DNA from: Chloroflexia bacterium
GTDB taxonomy: Bacteria > Chloroflexota > Chloroflexia > Thermomicrobiales > UBA6265
NCBI GenBank assembly: GCA_013696525.1
Contig: JACCYK010000113.1
Span: 1-6,195, forward strand
Direction of reading: 5' to 3'
DNA length: 6,195 bases
The notes beneath the pieces are model-generated. The model was not told the DNA's origin, made no database searches, and saw only the letters and a program-made list of their open reading frames with translations. Position 1 is the stretch's first letter. Each line of letters starts with the position of its first letter. Shown here piece by piece: positions 1 to 5,544 of this stretch. The translations under genes were made by a program, and so were the position numbers.

Positions 1-1083
1 GGGGAAAGATGCGCCCGACCCGCGTCCGCTGCTTGAGCTCCTGGCGGAACCGTTCCAAGCCGTTCGTGGTCCGGAGGCGGGGCCGGTGGGCGGTGGGAAA
101 GGCGTCGCAGGCGAGACAGTCCTCGAGTTCACCCTCCAGGTCCGCCTCCAGTTTGGCCGCCACCTGGGGGTGGCTGGCCTGCCAGGATTGGGCGCAGACG
201 CCGGCCGTGGCGTGTGCCTGGGCGGCCGTCGTCGCCGCGAAGATGCCGCGCAGGTCCTCCCCGCGACGCGCCCGGTGGTTGGCGCCCACCAGCCCCAGCA
301 GGTTGCGTGCGAAGTGGACTTGGCAGCGCTGCCAGCTCGCCCCCTGGAACTGGCGGGCCACCGCCGCGCGCAGCCCCCGGTGGTCGTCGCTGGTCACCAG
401 CTCGACCCCGTGCAGGCCGCGCTCTTTGAGGCGCCCAAACAACGCATGGGAGGTCGCCGCGCGCTCGGTGTCGGCCACCTCGACCGTCAGGAGCTCGCGC
501 CGCCCATCATCGCGCACGCCGGCGACGACCAGCACCCCCAGCGTCACCACCCGCCCGTCCACCCGCCCATGTTCGTAGCGGGCAGCCACCCCCAGGCGGG
601 GGTAGAGGGGTAGGCCGCGGGCAGGGGACGCTCCCGCCAGGCCGCCAGCTCGGCGTCGAGCCGGCTCGTCAGGGCCGAGACCTGGCGCTTGGAAAAGCTG
701 GTCCCACACAACTGCTCGGTAATGGCGGCCACCTTCCGGGTCGAGACCCCTTGCAGGTACATCTCCATCAGGGCCAGCACCAGCGCCTGCTCGTTGCGCT
801 GGTACCGGCCAAGCAGCTCCGGCGAGAAGGTGCCGTCCCGGTCCTGGGGCACCCGCAGCTCGATGCGCCCGGCCCGCGTCGTCAGCGTGCGCGGCTTGGT
901 GCCGTTGCGATAGCCGCGCCGCTCCTCTGTCCGTTCGTAGCGCGCCGCCCCGAGGTGGGCCGTCAGTTCCGCCTCCAGCAGGGCTTGCAGCGCCGTCTGC
1001 ACCAGGCCCCGCGGGAACTCCGGATCATCCAGCAGCGCCGCTTGTGCCAGCCCACTCGGCTCCGTACTATGGCCCCTGGTCAT
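1..1083 (-). pseudogene. IS256-family (mutator-type) transposase, frameshifted and 3'-partial
   Basis: DDE transposase that would catalyse cut-and-paste or copy-out movement of its own IS. Translation starts at ATG 1083 behind a strong Shine-Dalgarno sequence. The first ~157 codons give a typical IS256 N-terminus (YERTEERRGYRNG, LRVPQDRDGTFSPELLGRYQR, MYLQGVSTRKVA). At 598-613 an 8-bp tandem duplication throws the frame, and the unshifted frame stops at 544. Removing one repeat unit restores an open frame to the left edge, reading PAAYPRLGVAARYEHGRVDG, then TSDDHRGL (second Asp), WQRCQVHFARNLL, and TTNGLERFRQELKQRTRVG (catalytic Glu). In the family the first Asp sits in a V/L-D-A-x-Y motif; here it reads V-A-A-R-Y, so that Asp is replaced by Ala. 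Roughly 40 C-terminal residues should lie beyond the window. Family assignment is firm; inactivity is inferred from two independent lesions. Confidence 0.9.
598..613 (-). repeat. 8-bp tandem duplication causing the transposase frameshift
   Basis: On the plus strand two 8-base units lie side by side, GGGGGTAG (598-605) and AGGGGTAG (606-613), identical at 7 of 8 positions. Deleting one unit restores a continuous IS256 transposase frame, so the duplication accounts for the frameshift exactly. The left part also forms a small perfect hairpin, ACCCCC (588-593) with GGGGGT (598-603) around a four-base loop. Such a structure could have favoured slippage during replication, or could trouble sequencing. 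Confidence 0.75.
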
Positions 1084-1087
1084 CGTT

Positions 1088-1096
1088 CTCCTCCTC
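1088..1096 (-). promoter_or_regulatory. Ribosome-binding site of IS256 transposase
   Basis: On the minus strand GAGGAGGAG precedes ATG 1083, with an AGGAGG core at good spacing. This settles the start of the transposase. Confidence 0.7.
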
Positions 1097-1136
1097 AGAC
1101 CGTCCGTCTTGATCCACGGCTAGCTTGGAGGACGGT

Positions 1137-1156
1137 GGCCAGCTTCGTCACTGGCC
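1137..1156. repeat. Hairpin in the IS256 leader
   Basis: GGCCAG (1137-1142) and CTGGCC (1151-1156) form a perfect 6-bp stem with an 8-base loop, between the inferred IS end and the transposase start. In mRNA read inward from outside the IS it could form a small leader hairpin. It has no U-tract and no stated function; it could be chance in GC-rich DNA. Confidence 0.35.
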
Positions 1157-1160
1157 CACT

Positions 1161-1189
1161 CTATTTACAGAACTATAGGGACACTATCC
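1161..1189 (-). repeat. Probable IS256 terminal sequence
   Basis: Read on the minus strand, this begins GGATAGTGTCCCTATAG and runs into an A/T-rich segment. It is the only A/T-rich stretch between the transposase leader and the flanking gene, and its position and composition suit an IS256-family terminus. The matching inverted repeat at the other end is outside the window, so this remains a call from position and appearance. Confidence 0.5.
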
Positions 1190-1190
1190 G

Positions 1191-1724
1191 CTTTCCGTTC
1201 AGCCGGCTCCAAGCCCGATCGCAACCATCGTCGGCGATTCCGCCGAGTGCAGCATTGAGCCTCGCCCCCTTGAGGAATTCTTGGCCGTCGAAGGGACACC
1301 GGGTGCGGTCCTTTTGGGGATCCTTGGCACTCCCATCAGTACGCCACCACCGCCAACAGGAGGCTCAGCCGTCACCCCCGAAGTCCATAGGGCAATTACG
1401 AACACTGTCATTGAGCATGTGGCGTGCATGCGCGCGGGAGACTGGCAGCGCATCACCGCTCTCATGACTAATCGTTATTTCCGGTCAGTGTTCGGCGGCG
1501 TTGATCCACAGAACTTTGCAAAGATTACTGGGATTCCGATTCCCCAGACGGCTGGACACCTTTCGGTCGCGGAGGTTCGCAATCTTGAGGACGGCCGGGT
1601 TGTTGCCATCGTGACCATTGACGATGCGCGCATGCTCGTGCTCTTCGCGCGGCAGGGAGATCGTTTCTTGATTGATTACGTTTACAGGTATTCGGACGCG
1701 GAGGCGCCGACGCCTTCGCCGTAG
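1191..1724 (+). pseudogene. Secreted NTF2-like hypothetical protein, 5' end removed by IS256
   Basis: The frame is open from just inside the IS end to TAG 1722-1724 (177 residues from 1191). It reads as real protein from its first codons: PAPSPIATIVGDSAECSIEP, a PRPLEEFLA segment, a Pro/Thr/Gly-rich linker, then an alpha/beta portion with EVHRAITNTVIEHVACMRAG, DWQRITALMT, FGGVDPQNFA and a strand-rich end (VVAIVTIDDARMLVLFARQG, DRFLIDYVYRY). The helical start followed by strands suggests an NTF2/SnoaL-like fold. I recall extracytoplasmic proteins of this layout (signal peptide, Cys-x-Val/Ile-x-P-R, linker, NTF2-like domain) in Thermomicrobia, but cannot verify this here. No ATG, signal peptide or promoter remains, because the IS begins where the N-terminus should be. 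A TTG at 1281 behind GAGG (1272-1275) could still start a 147-residue cytosolic remnant. Function unknown. Confidence 0.65.
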
Positions 1725-1782
1725 GACAGAAGGTCACCGTCATCGACCTGACTGACTGCCCCGTCAATGCCTGGAGACTATG

Positions 1783-2034
1783 ATGGGATTTGACCTCTCG
1801 TACGGCGCCTTTGCAGTCTTTGGACTTCTTCTCCAACTCGCCGTGCAGGTTGGGATCGTTCTGCTCGCGTTGTCTCTCTGGGAGCGGTTCAAGCGAATTC
1901 GGGGTGAGGCCGGCCCAGATCATCAACCTCCGAAGAGCCCGCTCAAAATCTTGGACGAGCGGTACGCGCGGGGTGAGATTGACGCGGCTAAGCTTGAGCA
2001 ACGGCGCGGCGTCTTGCGCGGTGACTGCTGCTAA
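1783..2034 (+). CDS. Small membrane protein with C-terminal SHOCT domain
   Basis: A protein of 83 residues: a short N-terminus, one hydrophobic helix at about residues 8-32 (FAVFGLLLQLAVQVGIVLLA), a basic segment (WERFKRIRG), then at about 50-78 a SHOCT motif (PLKILDERYARGEIDAAKLE QRR). SHOCT domains are short helical modules, often at the C-terminus of small membrane proteins; their molecular role is poorly defined. ATG codons lie at 1780 and 1783. GGAG at 1773-1776 is 6 bases from the second and only 3 from the first, so I chose 1783. The gene follows the truncated NTF2-like gene by about 60 bases on the same strand and may once have shared its transcript. The C-terminus ends GDCC right at a suspected rearrangement joint, so the last few residues may not be original. 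Confidence 0.8.
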   Translation: MGFDLSYGAFAVFGLLLQLAVQVGIVLLALSLWERFKRIRGEAGPDHQPPKSPLKILDERYARGEIDAAKLEQRRGVLRGDCC

Positions 2035-2434
2035 ACAGGGAGACGCGGCCCGTGGGGATGTGATGGTGCTTCTGGATCCTGACCGTTCCCGCTTGGCCGG
2101 CGATATGCACATGAGGAAAATCTGGCTGAGGCGCGCGGTCAGGATGCCAATGGAAGGCGACCAGTTCAGGACCGTCCCGTTCGAGGAGCTGATAGGAGTA
2201 ATCTCTCGATCTGGCCGTCACCAAGCGTCGCTCCCCTGCTGGGTGTTCGAGCGAGTAGGAGTGGAACATCGAGAACTCGAGCCGAGGCTCCCCGTGGAGC
2301 TGGAGTGGAACCTCTCGACGCTCGAGCGATACAAACTCCAGCCCATCGGGGTCCGGATCCTGACTTCGAACAACGACCGCCCTGGTAATACAAGAGACAG
2401 CCCGTTGCAGGGCGGACAGAAACCTGGAGTGCAC
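1988..2434 (-). CDS. Conserved-looking His-rich hypothetical protein, C-terminus probably truncated
   Basis: A 148-residue frame starting at GTG 2434. I do not know a named family. The middle has the look of a real alpha/beta protein: FVSLERREVPLQLHGEPRLEF, a FHSYSLEHP segment, DYSYQLLERDGPELVAFHWHP (His95, His97), FPHVHI (His108, His110) and HHHIPTGRVSL (His123-125). The clustered histidines could bind metal or form an active site; this is inference. From memory, proteins of this type continue after PTGRVSL with an acidic helix. Here they run into FSSSHRARRR and on to a stop, which is simply the antisense of the SHOCT gene's 3' end, so the native C-terminus (probably a few dozen residues) appears lost near 2033. 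No good Shine-Dalgarno precedes the GTG. The frame is open back to TAA at 2471-2473, so the true start is uncertain. Confidence 0.55.
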   Translation of the reverse strand: MHSRFLSALQRAVSCITRAVVVRSQDPDPDGLEFVSLERREVPLQLHGEPRLEFSMFHSYSLEHPAGERRLVTARSRDYSYQLLERDGPELVAFHWHPDRAPQPDFPHVHIAGQAGTVRIQKHHHIPTGRVSLFSSSHRARRRAVAQA

Positions 2435-2516
2435 CCATGGCGCCGGACCAGGCGCAAAGTCAACTCGCGATTAGTATTCTTGCACGAGCTGAGGATACCC
2501 GTTCCCCTTCCAGGGC

Positions 2517-3311
2517 CTAGCGGATGCCCCGGACGGCCCAAGCCCGCGCCCTCAGGTGAATCGCCCGGTCCGCTGCGATTGGTAGCCGCGCTCGAAGGTG
2601 CTCGCGGAGCGCGGCCCGGCGCTCCTCGTCGAGCGCCATCGCGTAACCGGGAGCCGGCCCCTGCCCCCCGAGGAACGGCTCCCAGTAGTCGTCGAAATCC
2701 CGGAAGCGGGTGGGCACGTCGATGGCACGGGTCTCGACCCGGCCCAGCCCGGCCCCCTCGTAGAGCGCGCTGAGCGGGCCTGGGCGGCACAGCGGGAAGC
2801 GACGCCCCTCGTCGAGCTCGCGTGCCGCCGGATCCAGCGCCACCGCTGCGTCCCAGAAGTGCCGCATCAGCTGCATCTGGCCGGCGTAGTCCCAGACGTA
2901 GGCGGCGACGGTGCCCCCCGGCCGCGTCACGCGCACCTGTTCGGCGAGCATGCGCGCGGGGTGCGGCACGAAGTTGAGGACCAGGCCGGAGACCGCCACG
3001 TCGTAGACGCCGTCGGGATCGGGGAGGGCTTCGGCGTCACCGACGAGGAAGGTGACCCGCGGGTCCGGCGTGTGATCGCGCGCGTAAGTGGCGTAGCCAG
3101 CAGAGGGGTCGATCCCGGTGAGGCTCTGGGGTTGCGCCTCGCGCAGGATCACCTGGGTCAGGGCGCCGGTGCCGCAGCCGACGTCGAGCCAGCGACGGCC
3201 CGGCGGGACCCCCAGCCAGGCGAGGAACGCCTCGGCAACCGGCCGACTCCAGCGGCCGACGTAGGGCTCGTAGGCGTCACCGCTGGCCCAGACCTCGTTG
3301 GCGGATGACAT
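2517..3311 (-). CDS. Class I SAM-dependent methyltransferase
   Basis: A 264-residue cytosolic protein predicted to transfer a methyl group from S-adenosylmethionine to an unknown acceptor. The Rossmann-type motifs are in order: motif I WLDVGCGTGALT (residues 41-52), the acidic ribose-binding loop GIDPS (66-70), VGDAEALPDPDGVYDV (90-105), and the post-II/III segment VTRPGGTVAAYVWDY (128-142). This places it with the Methyltransf_11/25 type; the length is usual for single-domain enzymes with a C-terminal substrate-binding helical region (about 145-264). A longer in-frame extension reaches back to 3638 but would lie antisense-frame inside the IS3 orfB. ATG 3311 is preferred, with GGGAGG five bases upstream. 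The IS3 end lies only about a dozen bases before the start, so the original promoter has been moved away. All key motifs are intact, so the protein should be functional if transcribed. Confidence 0.9.
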   Translation of the reverse strand: MSSANEVWASGDAYEPYVGRWSRPVAEAFLAWLGVPPGRRWLDVGCGTGALTQVILREAQPQSLTGIDPSAGYATYARDHTPDPRVTFLVGDAEALPDPDGVYDVAVSGLVLNFVPHPARMLAEQVRVTRPGGTVAAYVWDYAGQMQLMRHFWDAAVALDPAARELDEGRRFPLCRPGPLSALYEGAGLGRVETRAIDVPTRFRDFDDYWEPFLGGQGPAPGYAMALDEERRAALREHLRARLPIAADRAIHLRARAWAVRGIR

Positions 3312-3316
3312 GCTGG

Positions 3317-3322
3317 CCTCCC
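3317..3322 (-). promoter_or_regulatory. Ribosome-binding site of the methyltransferase
   Basis: GGGAGG on the minus strand, five bases before ATG 3311. It fixes the start and shows that the site survived the IS3 insertion, which ends within a few bases of it. Confidence 0.75.
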
Positions 3323-3324
3323 TG

Positions 3325-3347
3325 CTCGCTGCACCCGTGCCGGTTGC
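3325..3347. repeat. IS3 terminal repeat, orfB side (partial match)
   Basis: CTGCACCC at 3329-3336 matches the other end of the element in inverted orientation; a CCGG follows in both after a gap. The match is short, so this end is less certain than the orfA-side end. Confidence 0.45.
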
Positions 3348-3378
3348 GGATGGTCGAGGTGACCTCGCGGGTACCCGA

Positions 3379-4230
3379 TCAGCCACCCGGCCGCTCGACC
3401 GCCTCGAACTCTGCCGGGGACAGGTACCGCAGGCTCGAATGCAACCGCTTGGTGTTGTAGACATCCTCGATGAAGCGGCCGAGGTTTGCTTCGGCCTCGT
3501 GGAACGTCTGATACTGCTGCAAGTACACCTCCTCGCACCTGAGCGTCTTGAAGAAGCTCTCGGCCTTGGCGTTCTCGTAGGGGTTGCCGACCGCCGCCAT
3601 GCTGATCCGCGCCCCGACGGCTTCCAATCGTGCCACATAGACGGCGCTGGCGTACTGCACGCCCCGATCGGAATGGTGGATCAGACCAGGCGCCGGGTGG
3701 CGCGCTGCCAGCGCTCCCTCAAGGGCAGCCAAGGTCAGCTGCGCGTCGATCGCTCGGGCTAACTGCCAACCCACACAGCGCCGAGACCAGGCGTCGAGGA
3801 TGCACGCCAGGTATGCGAAGGCGGTGGGCAGCCGGATGTACGTGACGTCGGCTACCCAAGCCTGGTCGGGACCGGTGAGGTCGAAGCCGGCCACGAGGTT
3901 CGGGTAGGTCCGGAGCACGTGCGCTGAGTTGGTGGTCACGGCGAAGCGCCGCTTGAGCTGACAGAGTAGTGATTCCTGCCGCATCACCCGCAGGACGCGC
4001 TTGTGGTTGACCGCCCAGCCCTCACGAGCGAGGGCCTTCGTGACGCGGCGGTAGCCGTAGCCGGGGAAGGCCAGCACGATCTGCTCGATGGCGTCGCGCA
4101 GGGCGACGTCTCGTTCAGCTTGGGTCGTGTTCTCCTGGCGCTCGTAGTACCAGCTGTACCCAACGCCTAGCAGGGCACAGAGCCGGCGCACCGACAGTGC
4201 GGGGTAATCCTGACGTGCTTGAGCGATCAT
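3379..4230 (-). CDS. IS3-family transposase OrfB (DDE integrase domain)
   Basis: A 283-residue catalytic subunit or domain that excises and integrates the IS. Residues about 1-30 resemble the usual OrfB start (YPALSVRRLCALLGV, then YYERQ). Residues 45-100 form an HTH_21-like segment (FPGYGYRRVTKALAREGWAV, HKRVLRVMRQ). The rve-type integrase core follows with the full triad: Asp128 in WVADVTYI, Asp188 in HHSDRGVQYAS, Glu224 in NAKAESFFKTLR. The last two are separated by 35 residues, the classic D(35)E spacing. The C-terminal YNTKRLHSSLRYLSPAEFE is also typical. The ATG at 4230 overlaps the orfA stop as ATGA, with no Shine-Dalgarno of its own, so it depends on coupling to orfA or on a -1 frameshift that would make an OrfAB fusion. 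No lesion seen. Confidence 0.95.
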   Translation of the reverse strand: MIAQARQDYPALSVRRLCALLGVGYSWYYERQENTTQAERDVALRDAIEQIVLAFPGYGYRRVTKALAREGWAVNHKRVLRVMRQESLLCQLKRRFAVTTNSAHVLRTYPNLVAGFDLTGPDQAWVADVTYIRLPTAFAYLACILDAWSRRCVGWQLARAIDAQLTLAALEGALAARHPAPGLIHHSDRGVQYASAVYVARLEAVGARISMAAVGNPYENAKAESFFKTLRCEEVYLQQYQTFHEAEANLGRFIEDVYNTKRLHSSLRYLSPAEFEAVERPGG

Positions 4231-4532
4231 CGCGTGCCGCTCTGCGAGGGGGAGCCGCTCAGCGCCCCTTTTAGGATGGCATTCTCCAAGGCCAACTGGC
4301 CGCAGACGCGCTCCAGCTCGGCCACCCGCCGCTTGAGGGCCTCGGTTTCGGATGGCTGGTGCGGCCCGAAAGCCGCCTCGCCCCGCACTGCGTACTCATG
4401 GCGCCAACGCAACAGCAGGCCCTCGGCGAGGCCGTGCTCGCGGCAGACCTGGGCAGGTCGCTTCTCCCCACTGGCCACCTGCCGGACCACGCCCAGTTTG
4501 AACTCCCGGCTATGGACCCGTCCGCGTCCCAT
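4227..4532 (-). CDS. IS3-family transposase OrfA (DNA-binding, helix-turn-helix)
   Basis: A 101-residue protein that recognises the IS ends. Residues 6-50 form an HTH_Tnp_1-type helix-turn-helix (HSREFKLGVVRQVASGEKRP, then VCREHGLAEGLLLRWRHEY). Residues about 64-90 form a leucine-zipper-like coiled coil (ALKRRVAELERVCGQLALEN, AILKGAL) used for oligomerisation in this family. ATG 4532 is preceded by AAGGAGGAG on the minus strand (4541-4549). The stop overlaps the start of orfB by ATGA. Its frame also contains an AAAA run at 4269-4272, where a -1 slip joins the orfB frame without meeting a stop. Confidence 0.92.
   Translation of the reverse strand: MGRGRVHSREFKLGVVRQVASGEKRPAQVCREHGLAEGLLLRWRHEYAVRGEAAFGPHQPSETEALKRRVAELERVCGQLALENAILKGALSGSPSQSGTR
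4269..4273 (-). promoter_or_regulatory. Possible -1 frameshift site between orfA and orfB
   Basis: On the minus strand orfA reads CTA AAA GGG here. The four consecutive A's let the Lys tRNA slip back one base and keep its pairing. The new frame then reads RGAERLPLAERHAM and enters OrfB at its Met1 with no stop. The A-run is shorter than the AAAAAAG heptamer of well-studied IS3 elements, so frameshifting may be weak or absent. Confidence 0.35.
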
Positions 4533-4598
4533 CGCTTCTGCTCCTCCTTTAGCGGTCAGCGTACCGCCCTTCCTTGTGGAGAAGTTGATTTACGCGAT

Positions 4599-4623
4599 GG
4601 TCCGGTCTTAGGGGTGCAGTCCA
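4599..4623. repeat. IS3 terminal repeat, orfA side
   Basis: Read inward on the minus strand it begins TGGACTGCACCCCTAAGACC, about 90 bases before the orfA start. The opening TG, the CCCCTAA core and the position are typical of IS3-family ends. CTGCACCC recurs inverted at the other end. Confidence 0.6.
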
Positions 4624-4650
4624 ACCCCCCCCCTCTCTCGAGTCTCCGAT
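4624..4650. other. Junction between IS3 end and one-module gene, with a run of nine C
   Basis: The only bases between the IS and the stop of the neighbouring gene. They include nine consecutive C's at 4625-4633, followed by CTCTCTC. No terminator hairpin is visible for the upstream operon, so transcripts may run on into the IS. Confidence 0.5.
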
Positions 4651-4920
4651 TTACTTCGAGCGACCAAGGTTGCCCAACAATGTGAGGTACATAATGTCGG
4701 AGCGAGGTGAATTGTCGAGAATGTCTGCATAGTCACCGGCATGCCACCGTTCGACAAACTCCTCCGCGCTGATACCAAGCAACTCCCGGACCTTGTCATC
4801 AAAGAAGGTTCGGGTTTCCTCACGATTGAGCACACGGATTGGCGGAAGCTCGTAGTCCGGAGGGTCGGTCGTGTCTGACTCGACGGGCAATGCGTGGTGT
4901 CCCGATTGTCTAAGTGCCAT
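4651..4920 (-). CDS. Hypothetical protein with one copy of an unnamed ~62-residue module
   Basis: An 89-residue protein, no named family recognised. After a variable N-terminus (1-22) comes a module at about 23-85: YELPPIRVLNREE, FFDDKVRELLGISAEEF, ERWHAGDYADILD, SDIMYLTLLGNLG. It aligns without gaps to both modules of the neighbouring protein and shares roughly half its residues with the second. It has no signal peptide, membrane segment or catalytic-looking motif; predominantly helical by appearance. ATG 4920 gives MALRQ, matching MALKR of the neighbour, so I prefer it to the in-frame ATG at 4932. The start overlaps the neighbour's stop by 11 bases, pointing to translational coupling. The ribosome site is weak (GGTGA). 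Probably arose by duplication of the adjacent gene. Function unknown. Confidence 0.75.
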   Translation of the reverse strand: MALRQSGHHALPVESDTTDPPDYELPPIRVLNREETRTFFDDKVRELLGISAEEFVERWHAGDYADILDNSPRSDIMYLTLLGNLGRSK

Positions 4921-5500
4921 TTCGTTCACCATTGGCTAGTCGCTCCTTGGTCCGAGGGCCGGCTCCAAGCATCGCTAAATAGAGAATGTCGCGGTGGTCC
5001 GGATCATCAAGAATATCGTCGTAGCGACCCGCGTGATAGCGTCCGCGAAATTCCTCCCCGCCAATGCCCAGCAGCTCCCGCGCCAGCCGGTCAAAGAACG
5101 CTTGCCCTTCTTCCAGCGTCATCGGGCGGACTGGGGGAAGCGGGTAGTCATCGTCTTCGTCGAGCCTGGCCGGGGTGGGAGCCGGCTTGCCGCGTCGATG
5201 AGAGAGCGGCAGCCCCTTGGGCTTCGGCTCCGACCGGTTTGCCCAACGGCCGCTGAGCATCGCGAGATACAGATGGTCAGAATGGTCCCCATCGTCGATC
5301 ACGCGATCAAACTCACCGGCCATAAACCGCTCGATAAACTCCGGTCCGCTCATCCCAAGGCGTTCCCGGGCGAGCGCGTCAAAGTCGGCCCGGCTTTCCT
5401 CGCGCGTCAACTCCCGAATCGGCGGCAGCTCGAGTTCGGGTGACTCCGCTGGTTCGGTGTCGGTAGCAGGCGTTTCCCGGTTTGGTCGCTTGAGTGCCAT
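4910..5500 (-). CDS. Hypothetical protein with two copies of the same ~62-residue module
   Basis: A 196-residue, soluble, highly charged protein; no named family recognised. Module 1 spans about 23-85 (LELPPIRELTREE, LARERLGMSGPEF, IERFMAGEFDRVIDD, HLYLAMLSGRW). A basic, Pro-rich linker covers 88-112. Module 2 spans about 119-181 (YPLPPVRPMTLEE, FFDRLARELLGIGGEEF, RYHAGRYDDILDD, DILYLAMLGAG). Each begins with an LPP(I/V)R tag, then an amphipathic helix ending LG(I/M), an EF-x(2)-R-x(2)-AG-x-(Y/F) segment, an acidic patch and a final YLAML helix. ATG 5500 has GGAGGT seven bases upstream. An in-frame ATG at 5548 overlaps the gpmI stop (ATGA) but has no ribosome site and would add 16 residues. 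It lies 44 bases after gpmI and likely shares its transcript. Function unknown; a small protein-protein interaction module is a guess. Confidence 0.8.
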   Translation of the reverse strand: MALKRPNRETPATDTEPAESPELELPPIRELTREESRADFDALARERLGMSGPEFIERFMAGEFDRVIDDGDHSDHLYLAMLSGRWANRSEPKPKGLPLSHRRGKPAPTPARLDEDDDYPLPPVRPMTLEEGQAFFDRLARELLGIGGEEFRGRYHAGRYDDILDDPDHRDILYLAMLGAGPRTKERLANGERNGT

Positions 5501-5507
5501 GTCCCGT

Positions 5508-5513
5508 ACCTCC
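5508..5513 (-). promoter_or_regulatory. Ribosome-binding site of the two-module gene
   Basis: GGAGGT on the minus strand, seven bases before ATG 5500. It decides for 5500 over the upstream in-frame ATG pair at 5545-5548. Confidence 0.7.
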
Positions 5514-5544
5514 AGTGCCGCGATATACCGCTCGCGCTCTCGCA

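Larger units (their letters stand above)
1..1189 (-). mobile_element. IS256-family insertion sequence, partial (cut by left window edge)
   Basis: The stretch holds a minus-strand IS256-type transposase, about 100 bases of non-coding leader, and then a likely IS terminus. The right boundary near 1189 is inferred from two signs. First, on the minus strand the sequence beginning GGATAGTGTCCC and running into an A/T-rich segment looks like an IS256-type end. Second, a foreign plus-strand reading frame becomes sensible immediately to the right. The other end lies outside the window, so neither the partner inverted repeat nor the 8-9 bp target duplication usual for this family can be checked. The boundary is good to a few bases at best. 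The transposase is defective, so the copy is probably immobile unless helped in trans. Confidence 0.8.
3325..4623 (-). mobile_element. IS3-family insertion sequence, apparently complete
   Basis: About 1.3 kb, the usual size for IS3 elements, carrying orfA and orfB on the minus strand. The orfA-side end reads TGGACTGCACCCCTAAG inward, which looks like an IS3-type terminus. The orfB-side end shares CTGCACCC (3329-3336) in the inverted orientation, with a looser CCGG match further in. Outermost bases are uncertain by two or three positions (a TG lies at 3323-3324). I cannot see a convincing 3-4 bp target duplication. Both frames are open and the DDE triad is complete, so the element may be active. 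It separates the repeated-module genes from the methyltransferase. Confidence 0.8.

Noticed and set aside
86..613. Plus-strand frames opposite the IS256 transposase
   Set aside because: The minus strand carries the family motifs; the plus frames are Arg/Ser/Pro-rich shadows.
598..613. Programmed -1 frameshift in the IS256 transposase (CCCC slip site before a GC stem)
   Set aside because: The slip site and hairpin exist, but an 8-bp tandem duplication explains the shift exactly, the family normally uses one frame, and the missing catalytic Asp points to decay.
1790..2773. Long plus-strand frame of 327 codons
   Set aside because: It runs through the SHOCT gene in another frame and antisense to two better genes; composition is Arg/Pro-rich with no motif, as expected of chance frames in GC-rich DNA.
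2598..3308. Plus-strand frame of 236 codons
   Set aside because: Antisense to the methyltransferase with its SAM-binding motifs; no domain of its own.
3345..4604. Shared GGATGGTC / GATGGTCC near the two IS3 ends
   Set aside because: The copies are in direct orientation, not inverted, so they do not support a terminal inverted repeat.
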